64,000 bases of DNA from Thiosocius teredinicola (GCF_002009425.1 NZ_CP019936.1:248001-312000), one strand, 5' to 3'. Shown: positions 37,172 to 47,293, counted from the stretch's first letter. A program made the numbers and translations. The notes: a model not told the origin generated them from the letters alone.

Positions 37172-38918
37172 CCTCCTCGTTCAAGAACTCCTCGCTCTTC
37201 TCAAGGCCTACAATGTTCGCCACATCGTGATAGCGCCGGGAAGCCGGCACTACCCGATCACCAAGAGCCTCGAGCACGATCGGGATTTCACTCTCTACTC
37301 GGTCGTCGATGAGCGGTCAGCGGGGTTTTTCGCGCTCGGGCTGATTCAGGCCATTGGGGCGCCGGTGGCTACGCTCTGCACATCCGGCACGGCATCGATC
37401 AATTTCGGTTCGGCCGTTGTCGAGGCCTACTACCAGAAGCTTCCGCTGTGTGTGCTTACGCCGGACCGCCTACCCGAACTGCTCGGGCAGATGGAAGACC
37501 AGATGTTTCCGCAGACCACGATGTTCCAGGATTTCACCAAGTACGTGGCGCTGCTCAAACCGGTGCTTGGTCCACTGGACAAGTGGTTCGTCAATCGTGT
37601 GCTCAACGAGGCACTGGACGCGCTCACGACCAACGGCGGTGGGCCCGTTCAGATCAACATACCTATTCTCAATCCCGCGGAGAAAGACTTCGCGACTGCC
37701 GAGTTGCCGAAGTCACGTGTGATTCGGCGGCATCGTCATGTCCCAAGTCCGCCGGATTGGGCGGCAATCGGGCAGCGACTGCGTGGCAAGCGTGTCCAGG
37801 TGCTCTGGGGACAAAGTCCGCCGCCCACGCCGGCGCTGCAGGCAGCCTTCGATGCCTTTGCCCAGGCGTTCGACGTGCTCACATTGGCCGATCATCTTTC
37901 CAATCTCGATCATGCCAGCCGGGTGCGACTCCCGTTGCTCTACCTGCACCTGCCGGCAGCAAGGGCATCCGAGATGCGTCCCGACATTGTGATCACGGTC
38001 TTCGGAAACATCGTGTTTCAGGACAACGTGAATGCTTTGTTCCGCGGGTCAGCAGTCGAGCATTGGAGAATAGGTGAAGACGGCGATGTGTCCGACCCGT
38101 TCAGGCGACTCAGCGATGTGTTCGAGATGTCACCCGAGGAATTCTTTCGCGAAGCGGCCGAGGCCGTTTCGAGCGCCTCCCCTCAACAACGGTATCGCCA
38201 GGCTGCGATGACGCTGGTTGAACGGCTGCCGGAGTTTCCCCCGGATCTATATGGCGAAACGGCGGCTATCGGCCGATTCCTCGCGAGTCTTTCGCTGAAT
38301 TGCGTACTGCACATCGCCAACAGCGCACCGATGCGCATGGTTCAGTTTTTTGACATCGATCGTTCTGTGCTGGTGCTGGCCAATCGCGGTATCAACGGGA
38401 TCGATGGTTCGATGTCGGCGGCGGTCGGCTATGCCGCCGCGAGCGAGCGCCTTAATTTTCTCGTCTTGGGCGACCTTGCCTTCTTTTACGACATGAATTC
38501 GCTATGGATTCGCCATCGCCCCGAAAACCTGCGCATCCTCGTATTGAACAACGATGGCGGTGCGATCATGCATTCGTCCTGGGGATCATCGCCGCAGGTC
38601 GGCAAGCACGTATCCGCTGCCCACCACACCAGTGTTCGTGGTTGGGTGGAGTCACTCGGTATCCGCTATCTGTCGGCGACGGACTTCGCCGAGCTCGATG
38701 CGGCGCTGGTCGACTTCACGGATGACAATGCGGCCGAGGCCATGGTGCTGGAAGTCTTTACCGAGAAAACCTCCGACATTGTCCAGATGAAGGCGTTCTA
38801 CGAGCAGATAAGTGACGACCTGCTCGGTGCAACGTTCAAGAAAAGATTCAAGATGCTGATGAAGCAGAGGCTGGAACAGATGGGCCTGCTCGACGCTGCA
38901 AAACGCATCCTGCGATAA
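37158..38918 (+). CDS. MenD-like thiamine-diphosphate enzyme in a polysaccharide cluster
   Basis: A 586-residue ThDP-dependent enzyme most like MenD (SEPHCHC synthase). The N-terminal domain has IAPGSRHYPITKSL and DERSAGFFALGLIQAIGAPVA with the catalytic Glu; the C-terminal ThDP motif is GDLAFFYDMNSL through LVLNNDGGAIM (GD-x25-NN). No other menaquinone genes are present. It is flanked by an O-antigen ligase, a flippase and an SDR, so a role in making an unusual sugar or other surface component is more likely than quinone synthesis. The acceptor is unknown. Confidence 0.85.
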   Translation: MYSDDLLVQELLALLKAYNVRHIVIAPGSRHYPITKSLEHDRDFTLYSVVDERSAGFFALGLIQAIGAPVATLCTSGTASINFGSAVVEAYYQKLPLCVLTPDRLPELLGQMEDQMFPQTTMFQDFTKYVALLKPVLGPLDKWFVNRVLNEALDALTTNGGGPVQINIPILNPAEKDFATAELPKSRVIRRHRHVPSPPDWAAIGQRLRGKRVQVLWGQSPPPTPALQAAFDAFAQAFDVLTLADHLSNLDHASRVRLPLLYLHLPAARASEMRPDIVITVFGNIVFQDNVNALFRGSAVEHWRIGEDGDVSDPFRRLSDVFEMSPEEFFREAAEAVSSASPQQRYRQAAMTLVERLPEFPPDLYGETAAIGRFLASLSLNCVLHIANSAPMRMVQFFDIDRSVLVLANRGINGIDGSMSAAVGYAAASERLNFLVLGDLAFFYDMNSLWIRHRPENLRILVLNNDGGAIMHSSWGSSPQVGKHVSAAHHTSVRGWVESLGIRYLSATDFAELDAALVDFTDDNAAEAMVLEVFTEKTSDIVQMKAFYEQISDDLLGATFKKRFKMLMKQRLEQMGLLDAAKRILR

Positions 38919-38933
38919 AGCGGTTTCACGCCA

Positions 38934-40418
38934 ATGACCGCGAGTGATGAACGCCTGAAGACAGACACGCTATCCAAGGGCGCCAAGGGCGGCGCGGTGG
39001 CGCTGGTCGGGCAAGGTGCCCAGTTGGTGATCCAGTTCGTCGGGACGGTGGTGCTCGCCCGCCTGCTCAGTCCGGACGACTTCGGTATCTTTGCCATGTT
39101 GACCGTGTTTTTGGGCATCGGGCAGCTAATCAGGGATTTCGGTATGCCTACCGCTGCACTGCAGGCCAGAAGCCTGTCGGAGCAGCAGGCATCGAATGTG
39201 TTCTGGGTGACCGCAGCGCTCAGCACGGCGGTCGCTGTGTTGCTGGTGCTGGCGACCCCGCTCATTGTTGCGTTGTACGACCAGCCGGAGCTGAGCCTGA
39301 TCGCCCCGGCGATGGCGGGCGTGCTGGTTGTGAACGGCCTACAGGCACAATACAAAGTGCGCCTTGCCCGTCAGATGCGATTTTCGACGGTCACCCTGAT
39401 TGCCGTGCTGGCGCAACTCGCTGGTCTCGGGGCGGGTATCCTGTCGGCCCTTCTCGGTGCCGGCTACTGGGCATTGGTGATTCAGGCGACGACTATGGCC
39501 ACGGCGACCCTCGTGTTGTCGGTGGCGGCGTCGCGCTGGCTGCCGATGCGTCCACGACGGGGACATGGCTCTTTGCCCCTGCTGCACACCGGTGTTGCCA
39601 ACGGTGCAGCCAGCTTGTTGGGCTACGCCGCTGATAACGCCGACAACCTGATGATCGGCATGATGTGGGGTGCGGGTGCATTGGGGCAATACAACCGTGC
39701 ATTCCAATTGTTCATGTCTGCCGTGATGTCGTTTTTCAATCCGCTGACATCTGTGGTCGTGCCCACCGTGAACCGCGCCATCGCCGAAGGGCGCAGTTCG
39801 CAAGACATCCTCGCTCGTTCGCAAACGGCGTTGTGTGGCCCGGCGATCTGGTTGCTGATGGTCACCGCAGCGACGGCAGATTACCTGATCCCGCTTTTGT
39901 TGGGTGACCAGTGGGGGCAGACGATTCCACTGTTGCAGATTCTCGCCGTGGGCGGCGCGTTCAAGGCACTGAGCCAGACGAACTACTGGGCGTACTTGAT
40001 CGAGCAGCAATCCAAACAGTTGTTGCTCAGCAATCTGGTGACCAAGCCCATGCAGATCGCGCTGATTGTCGTGGCTGCATTCCATTCCGTTGAAGCCGTC
40101 GCCTGGGCGTTTTCGTTGGGTCGTGCCATAACGTGGCCGATCAACGTCATCTGGTTGTGGAAGACGGCCGGGCAGGATCCCGTGCGCTTCGCAGCGAACG
40201 GCATACGGCTGGTGGGTTCAGCACTGATTGGGTTTGCCGTCACGGCATGGCTCTATTATGCCGTGCAGTTTGAATCGCCTTGGCTGGCGGTCTTGGCTGG
40301 TGCGACGCTGAGCACACTGACGTTCTTGGTGGTTGCAGTTCTGCTGCCTGGCGGACGACGCGAAGCAGTTGGTGCGATAGGGTTGGTTCGGATGATTTTG
40401 TCGAGAAAACGTGGATGA
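38934..40418 (+). CDS. Oligosaccharide flippase family protein, second copy
   Basis: A 494-residue PST-family membrane protein with about 12-14 helices and the family start VGTVVLARLLSPDDFGIFAMLTVFLGIGQLIRDFG. It differs clearly from the flippase at 20.2 kb, so two different lipid-linked units may be exported. It begins 15 bases after the MenD-like gene, and its end overlaps the GTG start of the SDR by eight bases, placing all three in one operon. Confidence 0.9.
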   Translation: MTASDERLKTDTLSKGAKGGAVALVGQGAQLVIQFVGTVVLARLLSPDDFGIFAMLTVFLGIGQLIRDFGMPTAALQARSLSEQQASNVFWVTAALSTAVAVLLVLATPLIVALYDQPELSLIAPAMAGVLVVNGLQAQYKVRLARQMRFSTVTLIAVLAQLAGLGAGILSALLGAGYWALVIQATTMATATLVLSVAASRWLPMRPRRGHGSLPLLHTGVANGAASLLGYAADNADNLMIGMMWGAGALGQYNRAFQLFMSAVMSFFNPLTSVVVPTVNRAIAEGRSSQDILARSQTALCGPAIWLLMVTAATADYLIPLLLGDQWGQTIPLLQILAVGGAFKALSQTNYWAYLIEQQSKQLLLSNLVTKPMQIALIVVAAFHSVEAVAWAFSLGRAITWPINVIWLWKTAGQDPVRFAANGIRLVGSALIGFAVTAWLYYAVQFESPWLAVLAGATLSTLTFLVVAVLLPGGRREAVGAIGLVRMILSRKRG

Positions 40419-41274
40419 CTCTGGAATGCTGGTGAAACGGTTAACGCGTAAGTTCAGGGCGGTCTGCCTGCGGTTGGCACAGCAGACGGCAACCTCTCGC
40501 ACGTATGTGCTCGGCACAACTGATCCGAAGCCGCTGCTTGGCAAGGTGGCGGTAGTGACGGGCGGATCCGGCGCGCTCGGGCGTGCCATTGTTCAGCGGT
40601 TGGCCGTTGAAGGAGCGACCGTGTATGCCTTGGGCAGGGATGCGTCGCGTCTTGCGTCCGTGGTCGCAGAAGGCGTTGCTTTGGGCGCTGAGGTGCACGG
40701 CAGTCAGGTCGATTTGTCCGACGATGCTGCGGTTGAATCCTTCTTTGCGGACCTGCCTCGTCTCGACATTCTAGTTTGCAGCGCCGGTGGCTCCGAGCGC
40801 GATGCTGCCGCACCGATATGGCAACAGTCTATGGCGGTGATCGACGACGTGATTGCCAGCAATCTGCGAACGACCATTCAGTGCGTCGCCGCGGCAAGCC
40901 GCCGCATGTTGGGTGAGGGTGGGCGTATCGTGTGCCTCAGCAGTGTAATCGGCGAGCGCGGCAAGGCGCGTTTTTCCGGGTATGCCGCATCGAAGGCCGG
41001 AATCATCGGTTTCGTGCGCGCCGCAGCGATCGAGCTGGGTGAGCAGGATATTCGGATCAACGTTGTCTCGCCAGGCCAGATCCCGCGAGGAGACTTATCG
41101 CCAGACCAGTTGGTGTGGCAGCGTTCCTCGAACGTGTTGGGCGAGGTCGGAGCGCACGAAGACATCGCCGAAGCCGTAGCCTACCTCGTCGGTGATGGAG
41201 GTCGATTCATCACCGGCCATAACCTGGTCGTGGATGGTGGGCGTTCGCTGGGCTTGAGAGGAGATGCAAAGTAA
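40411..41274 (+). CDS. SDR family NAD(P)-dependent oxidoreductase
   Basis: A classical short-chain dehydrogenase of about 250 residues after an N-terminal extension (287 in all from the GTG at 40411; an ATG at 40426 is also possible). The cofactor motif is TGGSGALGRAI (TGxxxGxG), the NAG-type strand is VCSAGGSE, and the catalytic Ser-Tyr-Lys reads CLSSVIGERG then SGYAASKAG. It ends IVVDGG-like (NLVVDGGRS). It is the third gene of the MenD-like/flippase operon and could reduce or oxidise the product of the ThDP enzyme. Confidence 0.9.
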   Translation: MDDSGMLVKRLTRKFRAVCLRLAQQTATSRTYVLGTTDPKPLLGKVAVVTGGSGALGRAIVQRLAVEGATVYALGRDASRLASVVAEGVALGAEVHGSQVDLSDDAAVESFFADLPRLDILVCSAGGSERDAAAPIWQQSMAVIDDVIASNLRTTIQCVAAASRRMLGEGGRIVCLSSVIGERGKARFSGYAASKAGIIGFVRAAAIELGEQDIRINVVSPGQIPRGDLSPDQLVWQRSSNVLGEVGAHEDIAEAVAYLVGDGGRFITGHNLVVDGGRSLGLRGDAK

Positions 41275-41652
41275 TCGAAGGTCGCTCTGTCTCCGTTCAC
41301 TCGCAGCTTTGCCTGCAAGAGGCTATGGGACGGCGCGTTGACGGGTCGAAATCACGATGTCCATCTCATACCGTCGAACGGTTCGGTGGTCTTTTTTGCG
41401 CCGACTTGTATTCCCGGCCAAGAGAAAAAGCCGTGACGCGTGCGCCGGCCTGCATTCGCGCATGATCCACAAGAATGAAAGCAAACCGGCGGTAGAGTCC
41501 GTCCTGCCAGTATCTTCGCGTCCCTGGTGTCGTCAACGCCGATGTCCCTACCGCTGCATTATGGAAATCGGTAGCATTTGCCGGCAGCAGGCTTGGCCCG
41601 CCTCTAAGATGGCTGCCCGACAGGAACAAATAAGAAATCAAAGGATATCGAT
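41275..41652. other. Intergenic region after the SDR gene
   Basis: 378 bases with no supported gene. AAGGA at 41640-41644 is the ribosome site of the following small gene. No clear terminator was found. Confidence 0.4.
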
Positions 41653-42030
41653 ATGCTCGGTTGGTACTTCAGTGTATGCCGTCAGAAAGAGGATGGAACC
41701 CAGCCTGCCGATCCTCATGCAGAGCAGGGCGAGTGTCTCGCAACTTGGCAGGCTCGCATCCGCGGGCTCGACTGGATCGAGGAACTGATCGAACTTGGTC
41801 AGTGCAAACCGATGCACGGTTATGGCTATCCGTACCGAACCACGGCACAGGCCCGCTTCGTTCTGCCCCAGATCTTGAAGGGGCCGCCCCACGCGCGCGA
41901 GCACTTCACGGCGGCTTCCTACGAAATCGTCGTCGGCAAGCCGCACGATGGCCCGCTCGTGCATAAAGACCGCATCCTCGCCTGCCCGCCAGATGACTGG
42001 CTGATCATTCAGATCTTCGACGAAAGCTGA
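41653..42030 (+). CDS. Conserved hypothetical protein (125 aa)
   Basis: This soluble 125-residue protein begins MLGWYFSVCRQ and contains ATWQARIRGLDWIEELIELGQ, a GYGYPYRTTAQARFVLPQIL block and the C-terminal ILACPPDDWLIIQIFDES. The Trp-rich, blockwise pattern looks like a conserved bacterial family without a known function, which I cannot name. AAGGA eight bases before the ATG supports the start. A long opposite-strand frame overlaps it and is judged a shadow. Confidence 0.65.
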   Translation: MLGWYFSVCRQKEDGTQPADPHAEQGECLATWQARIRGLDWIEELIELGQCKPMHGYGYPYRTTAQARFVLPQILKGPPHAREHFTAASYEIVVGKPHDGPLVHKDRILACPPDDWLIIQIFDES

Positions 42031-42180
42031 CGCACGCCCCTGGGCGGGGTGTGTTGGTCGGCAACTCGCTCGAGGTTGGCGTGCTTCCACAATGCCGCGG
42101 TACGTCCACCGTGGATGGCTGTGATCTCTAAAATCGCGCTGCTTTGCCGATGCGGGTGTGCATCTCGCCCGGCTCAAGAA

Positions 42181-43146
42181 CTACAGATTGCGCACAAAGA
42201 ATCCTACGACCGTTCGACGCGCTTCGTAGGCCAGCGCAACATCGGGGATTATCTCGATCAGCGGCAAAACCCCGGTAGTAAAAAAGCTGCCTTCATCGCC
42301 AAAGGGGTCCGGCACGGTAATGGGAACCTGCAAGCGGTCCCAGGCGTGGAATGCGTCCGGATAGATTGCAATAGAAACGTCGGTGCCGTTGTTGCTGGCG
42401 GCCAACTGGTCGACCAGGGCTTCGCAGTTATCCGCACCATTGTCGTAGTCGTCTTCGGTCCCAACCTGGATCATCAGCGGTGCGCCTGTCAGATCCTGTA
42501 TCTGGGTGCCGGCCTGTGCCGGCGTTATCCCCAGAGGGAGTATTGCCGGGTTGTTGGCGCCATAGCAAACAGGATAGTTGGCGACATGCGCGGCGAACTG
42601 CAGGCCCTGGCCGAACTGGTCCGCGTACAGTTCCTCGGCTGCTGCCAGGCTCATGACGCCACCCCAGGAGAAACCGAGTACGCCAATTCGGTGGGGGTCG
42701 ATCGCATCGTGGTTTGCGAGAAATGCCAGTGACGCGAATGCATCCGGATAGGAAAGAATGGGAAGTGCCGGGCGGTTGTCGACGCCGGTAACACCGCGCG
42801 CCTCCCACATGTCGATCTCCAGCGTCGCGATACCGACCGCATTGAGCGCACGAGCATAAAAGTCGCCGCGCGAATCCACGCCCCCCGAGCCATGCAGAAT
42901 CAGCACCGCGGGCATTGCTTGCGAGTGATACCGGTGACGAGAGCGGCAGGCTCTCGGCAGCATCAACTTACCTTTCATCGTGATCGGTAACTGCGTTTCG
43001 AGGTCGAGTGAAGCAAACTCGACAAAAGAGATGTCGGGTTTGCAGTGTTCGGGTTTGTGGTCGAAGCCGCGCGACTGTGCCGCCGACACCAAGAAGACAC
43101 CGGCGGCAAAGACGATTGAAAGATAACGAAACGACGAATACGGCAC
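42181..43146 (-). CDS. Secreted dienelactone-hydrolase-like alpha/beta hydrolase
   Basis: The GTG at 43144-43146, preceded by GGGGAG, opens a 321-residue protein with a signal peptide (FRYLSIVFAAGVFLVSAAQS). The hydrolase fold is shown by VLILHGSGGVDSRGDFYARAL (oxyanion loop), the nucleophile elbow GFSWGGV (G-x-S-x-G), an acidic residue in GTEDDYDNGADNC and His in YPDAFHAWD. DLH-family enzymes usually have Cys as nucleophile; here it is Ser, as in related esterases and peptidases. Substrate unknown. It is in line with the following MacAB-like genes on the minus strand. Confidence 0.82.
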   Translation of the reverse strand: MPYSSFRYLSIVFAAGVFLVSAAQSRGFDHKPEHCKPDISFVEFASLDLETQLPITMKGKLMLPRACRSRHRYHSQAMPAVLILHGSGGVDSRGDFYARALNAVGIATLEIDMWEARGVTGVDNRPALPILSYPDAFASLAFLANHDAIDPHRIGVLGFSWGGVMSLAAAEELYADQFGQGLQFAAHVANYPVCYGANNPAILPLGITPAQAGTQIQDLTGAPLMIQVGTEDDYDNGADNCEALVDQLAASNNGTDVSIAIYPDAFHAWDRLQVPITVPDPFGDEGSFFTTGVLPLIEIIPDVALAYEARRTVVGFFVRNL

Positions 43147-43301
43147 CCTGACTCCCCTGCTCAGGTGAAAGATGTTTGCTTCGATCAACCTCTTCACTGT
43201 AGATCGGAAACCATCCACCTCAAGGATTTCAGCCACAATTCGTTCAGTTTTTGTCGTTTGATGCGCCAGCGGCAACCGCGCGGTGCGACTCCGAGCAATC
43301 G

Positions 43302-44516
43302 TTATTCGTGTCGCAGAGCCACAATGGGTGCGAAACGCGCGGCCTTGCGCGCCGGGTGTATGCCGAAAAAGACGCCGATGAAGCCGGCGAAAAAGAATGC
43401 CACAACGACCGACGTCAACGTGATGCTAACCGGCAACGCGGAAAACAGGGCAACGGCCGCTGCCGAGCCGACACCGAGCAGAATGCCGATGACACCGCCC
43501 ACGCCGCTCAAGACGGCTGCTTCGAGCAGGAACTGCCAGAGGATGTCGCGTTGCCGGGCCCCCAACGCCATACGGATGCCGATCTCCCGAGTTCGCTCGC
43601 TGACCGAGACCAGCATGATGTTCATGATGCCGATGCCGCCGACCAGTAACGATACGAACGCGATACTGCCCAACAGCCAGGTGAAAACTCTGGCGCTTTC
43701 TTCAGAGGACTGCGCCAACTCCGCCCTATTGTAGGCGCGAAAATCATCGGGCTGCTCTTCGCTGAGTCGATGCCTGGAGCGCAGCAACACGTTGATGTCT
43801 TGCAGCACAGGGTCGGTCTTCTCCCTGCTGGGCACGGCGACGTCGATGCGGTGAACGTAGTTTACGCCCAGCAGCTTGCGCTGAACTGTCGTCACCGGCA
43901 TGAATACAACGTCGTCCTGGTCGCTTCCCCATGCCGTAACACCTTTCGGCTCTAGCACGCCGACAACTCGGCAAAGTCCACCTTTTATGACCAGTGTCTC
44001 GTCGATTGGGTTGCTGATGCCGAACAATTCGCGCGCCGCCGTCTGACCAAGTACGCATACCTGGGTGGCGCCCGCGACCTGCTGATCGGTGATAAACGAA
44101 CCGACTTCGAGCGTCCAGTTATGCACTACGGCGTAGTCAGCGGTGACGCCTTCGATAACGGTGCCCCAGTTATTCATCCGGCTGCGGACCTGGCCGCTGG
44201 CACGAATGCTGGGGGCTGCACCGATCAGGTCGGGCAGTCTAGAGATGGCCTCTGCGTCGTCGAGCGTGAGATTGATCTGCCCGCCGGCGCCACGCCGCAC
44301 CCCGCCGCGCGAGAGACTGCCCGGTTTGATCACCAACATGTTGGTGCCCAGACTGGCCAGGGTTTCCGCTACCCGCTGCTGTGCGCCGGCGCCGATGGAC
44401 AGCATCGTGATGACCGAAGCGACGCCGATGATCACACCCAGTGCGGTCAGTGCGGCCCGTAAGCGGTTGCGCCAGAGCGCATGCAATGCGAGTTGCAGCG
44501 TCGTAAGCCAGCTCAT
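43302..44516 (-). CDS. MacB-type ABC transporter permease
   Basis: A 404-residue FtsX/MacB-fold permease: one N-terminal helix ([24 protein letters not shown] region), a large periplasmic MacB_PCD domain, then three C-terminal helices including [31 protein letters not shown], the diagnostic FtsX motif. E. coli MacB has ATPase and permease in one chain; here they are separate, as in many relatives. It overlaps the ATPase gene by four bases and forms an adaptor-ATPase-permease operon. Confidence 0.93.
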   Translation of the reverse strand: MSWLTTLQLALHALWRNRLRAALTALGVIIGVASVITMLSIGAGAQQRVAETLASLGTNMLVIKPGSLSRGGVRRGAGGQINLTLDDAEAISRLPDLIGAAPSIRASGQVRSRMNNWGTVIEGVTADYAVVHNWTLEVGSFITDQQVAGATQVCVLGQTAARELFGISNPIDETLVIKGGLCRVVGVLEPKGVTAWGSDQDDVVFMPVTTVQRKLLGVNYVHRIDVAVPSREKTDPVLQDINVLLRSRHRLSEEQPDDFRAYNRAELAQSSEESARVFTWLLGSIAFVSLLVGGIGIMNIMLVSVSERTREIGIRMALGARQRDILWQFLLEAAVLSGVGGVIGILLGVGSAAAVALFSALPVSITLTSVVVAFFFAGFIGVFFGIHPARKAARFAPIVALRHE

Positions 44517-45199
44517 GCGATGTGCTCCGACAGTTCACCGTCGCGGACTTCGAGCACCCTGTCGGCGAAGCAGGCAACATCGGGTTCATGCGTGATCAGT
44601 ACCACGGTCAGTCCCCGCTGTTTGTTGAGCATCTTGAGTACCGACATAATCTCGCTAGTCGTGTTGCTGTCGAGGTTGCCAGTGGGTTCATCTGCGAGCA
44701 GCAGCGAAGGCTTGGTGACCAATGCGCGGGCTATCGCCACGCGCTGCTGTTGTCCGCCTGAAAGCTGGGTCGGCAGATTGCCCTGCTTGTCGCGCAGCCC
44801 CATGTCAGCCAAGGCCTGGCCCGCCAAGCGGTCGCGCTCGCGTCGGTCCAGACCGGCATAGACCAGCGGGGTCGCGACGTTCTCCAAGGCGTCGGTTCTC
44901 GAGAGCAGGTTGAAGTCCTGAAAAACGAAGCCGATCTCGCGGTTGCGCAGAGCCGCGACCTGATCATTGTTCATTTCGGATACGTCGCGCCCTTTCAGCT
45001 TGTACTGACCATCATCGGCATGATCGAGGCAGCCGAGGATATTCATCAGCGTCGACTTGCCCGAGCCCGATGGCCCCATGATGGCGACGAACTCGCCTTG
45101 CTCGACAACGAGATCGACATCGTTGAGCGCGTGCACTGTTACGCCATCGAGGGAGTAGCGCTTACTAAGGCCGTGTGCCTCTATGACGGTTTGATTCAT
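44513..45199 (-). CDS. MacB/LolD-type ABC transporter ATP-binding protein
   Basis: A 228-residue ATPase with Walker [16 protein letters not shown], signature [16 protein letters not shown], Walker [12 protein letters not shown] and switch His in [16 protein letters not shown] is typical of the MacB/LolD/FtsE subgroup. It pairs with the permease at 43302-44516 and the adaptor at 45207-46397; the substrate (macrolide, peptide, lipid or other) is not predictable. An outer-membrane TolC is not encoded nearby. Confidence 0.93.
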   Translation of the reverse strand: MNQTVIEAHGLSKRYSLDGVTVHALNDVDLVVEQGEFVAIMGPSGSGKSTLMNILGCLDHADDGQYKLKGRDVSEMNNDQVAALRNREIGFVFQDFNLLSRTDALENVATPLVYAGLDRRERDRLAGQALADMGLRDKQGNLPTQLSGGQQQRVAIARALVTKPSLLLADEPTGNLDSNTTSEIMSVLKMLNKQRGLTVVLITHEPDVACFADRVLEVRDGELSEHIA

Positions 45200-45206
45200 G
45201 ACGAGG

Positions 45207-46397
45207 TCAAAACAGGCTGAGACCGAAGCGCGCTTGCTTCTCGGTTTTATGGGTGCCCGGCAATGCGACGGTCATGCCCTCGCGCAACGCGTCGTTCAAG
45301 ACCTCGACCTGGCGCGGCCCGACGATGCCTGACGTAACGGTCACCGGGTGCAGTGAATCGTCTTCGACCGTCCAGATGACATGTTCATCGGGCGCGAGGT
45401 TGCGGCGCAGTTCCGCGACGCGTTCCTTTGAGATATCCGGAACGAAACGCAACGCGGCGTCCGGTACTTTCAATGCGTTTTCTCTACTCGCGATGAGAAT
45501 CGAGATAGTCGCTGTCATGCCGGGCTTCAGCGCCAGATCCGGGTTGTCGACACGGATAATGGTGTTGTATTTGACCACGCCCGAGTCGACATTAGGCTGC
45601 AGTCGGATCTGCCCAACCTCGCCGTAGAAAGACCGGCCGGGATAGGCGAATACACTGAACCGAACGCGCTGTCCTTCCTTGACCTGGCCGATGTAGGCCT
45701 CGTCGACGTCGGCCTCGACCTGCATCTTGGTCAAGTCTCTGGCAATCGTGAACAGTGTCGGCGCCTGCAGACTTGCCGCGACGGTTTGTCCGACGTCGAC
45801 GTCACGCGATATCACCACGCCATCGATCGGTGCAATGATTGTGGTGTAGTCGAGGTTGACCCGTTCTCGTTCGCGCGCGGCGTGCGCCTGAGCGACTGCC
45901 GCCTGGCGTAATTCGAGTTCTACGAGGGCTGCGTCGTGGGCGAAACGTGCGGCATCCATAACGGTTTCTGCCACCAGCTTCTTGCCGTGCAGGTTGGTCT
46001 GGCGGTCGAGTTCACGCTTCGCTTCGCGCACGCCGACCTCGGCTTTCTTCGCAGCCGCCTCCGCCGTCTTCAGACTGGCGTCTGCCTCCGCGAGCTTGGC
46101 GCGAAACACGGCAGGGTCGATTTGCGCTATCACGTCGCCTTTGCGCACGCGCTGATTGAAATCACTTCGCAGGTGCTGGATGGTGCCCGACACCTGGCTG
46201 CCGACCTGCACGGCATTCACCGGATTCAATGTGCCGGTTGCCGAGACGATCGCGGCAATCTCGCCGCGTTCCACCTTGGCGACCTTGTAAGCAGCGGTTG
46301 TCGCACTGCTCGTTTCATCGCCGAGTGTCCATGCAGCGATACCTGCGATACCGGTCAGCACAGCGACAGAGAGTAGAATTTTGTTCAAGTGTTGCAT
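45207..46397 (-). CDS. MacA-like periplasmic adaptor (membrane fusion) protein
   Basis: A 396-residue HlyD/RND-type adaptor. From the ATG at 46395-46397 it begins with an N-terminal anchor or signal (LLSVAVLTGIAGIAAWTL). The lipoyl/barrel halves are visible as VSATGTLNPVNAVQVGSQVSG and later APIDGVVISRDVDVGQTVAAS, separated by a long coiled-coil hairpin rich in Ala, Glu and Arg. It is the first gene of the exporter operon, seven bases upstream of the ATPase gene. Confidence 0.93.
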   Translation of the reverse strand: MQHLNKILLSVAVLTGIAGIAAWTLGDETSSATTAAYKVAKVERGEIAAIVSATGTLNPVNAVQVGSQVSGTIQHLRSDFNQRVRKGDVIAQIDPAVFRAKLAEADASLKTAEAAAKKAEVGVREAKRELDRQTNLHGKKLVAETVMDAARFAHDAALVELELRQAAVAQAHAARERERVNLDYTTIIAPIDGVVISRDVDVGQTVAASLQAPTLFTIARDLTKMQVEADVDEAYIGQVKEGQRVRFSVFAYPGRSFYGEVGQIRLQPNVDSGVVKYNTIIRVDNPDLALKPGMTATISILIASRENALKVPDAALRFVPDISKERVAELRRNLAPDEHVIWTVEDDSLHPVTVTSGIVGPRQVEVLNDALREGMTVALPGTHKTEKQARFGLSLF

Positions 46398-46588
46398 GCG
46401 CGATTGGACAGCCGCTGCGTCCGGATATTCGGATCGGAGATGTTTCAAATTGCGTCAGAAAGCCGTCCGTCAGCCTTTCGGTATCGAACGGCGCCCCAAG
46501 TCCGGCGCCGACTGCGATTGCCGATCTACATGCAGCACGCTGGACCGGACACCGATATTGAAGTCCGTCACATCGACCGAAACACCTC

Positions 46589-46603
46589 GTTACAATTGTT
46601 AAC
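46589..46603. promoter_or_regulatory. Imperfect palindrome in the macA upstream region
   Basis: GTTACAATTGTTAAC is a near-perfect inverted repeat about 190 bases before the macA start, in the 342-base region (46398-46739) shared with the divergent small secreted protein gene. It may be an operator; I recognise no known consensus. The rest of this region shows nothing else I can support. Confidence 0.3.
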
Positions 46604-46739
46604 TGACGGGAAACCCTCTCTCCCCAGCCAGTGCGTACTATCACCGTCGCACCTGGCGAAAGCATTCATCACAACTTCGAGGCGCACTATGGCGCTGTGC
46701 ATCCCAGGTAGCCCATCAAACTGAATGAGGTATGTACTT

Positions 46740-46916
46740 ATGAAGAAGATCCTGACAGTCGCTGCTATGGCTTCGTTGTTCGCTTCCGTTTCGGCATTCG
46801 CCCATCACCCGGCTGCCGACATCGTCAATCCCGAGATCTACGAGATGATCGACGACAACGTTGCGGATACGCCACACGCCGACCTGGTCTTCGACGATAT
46901 GGGAAGCAACCGCTAA
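46740..46916 (+). CDS. Small secreted His- and Asp-rich peptide (58 aa)
   Basis: The ATG at 46740 opens a 58-residue product with a clear Sec signal peptide (KKILTVAAMASLFASVSAFA). The mature part, about 37 residues, starts HHPAADIV and is acidic with several Met and His (EMIDDNVADTPHADL). This composition would suit metal binding, but that is only inference. A very strong terminator follows. No neighbour suggests a function. Confidence 0.65.
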   Translation: MKKILTVAAMASLFASVSAFAHHPAADIVNPEIYEMIDDNVADTPHADLVFDDMGSNR

Positions 46917-46962
46917 CGGTTGTTCCTCGCCGTTCGCTGAATGCGAACGGCTTGAGGTCGAA

Positions 46963-47010
46963 TGAAACAATAAAGCCGCCGGTGTGAACATCGGCGGCTT
47001 TATTGTTTCA
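46963..47010. terminator. Strong symmetrical terminator
   Basis: An 18-bp perfect stem (TGAAACAATAAAGCCGCC at 46963-46980 with its complement at 46993-47010) around a 12-base loop. The A-rich left arm and T-rich right arm let it work in both directions. It closes the small secreted protein gene. Confidence 0.9.
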
Positions 47011-47293
47011 TGTGAACCGGTCGACCAATGCCGCGCTGAGTGTCGGTAGTTGCAGCGCCCAAGATCAAGCCGTTCCGTCGTGATGTCGAAGCGCTGCCTT
47101 TCCGACGTCAACCGCGCAATGAAGTGCGTACACAGTCGACCCCATGAGGCGCATTGCCTGCGTCAACGAAGGCGTGCTTTGCAGGTCTTGTTGAGCTTCC
47201 AAACTCCCAAGAAAAACCAAAGAAGCGTAAACGTATGTAAGTGCGCGTTTGGTTGTGTTTGAGAACTACGTTCATTTGAGTTTGTGGCCCAAT

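Noticed and set aside
37158-38918. True menaquinone MenD
   Set aside because: No other men genes are in the window and the operon context is polysaccharide export, so I kept the name MenD-like.
41638-42177. 179-residue minus-strand frame opposite the 125-residue hypothetical gene
   Set aside because: The plus frame has a ribosome site and a blockwise conserved-looking sequence; the minus frame has neither.
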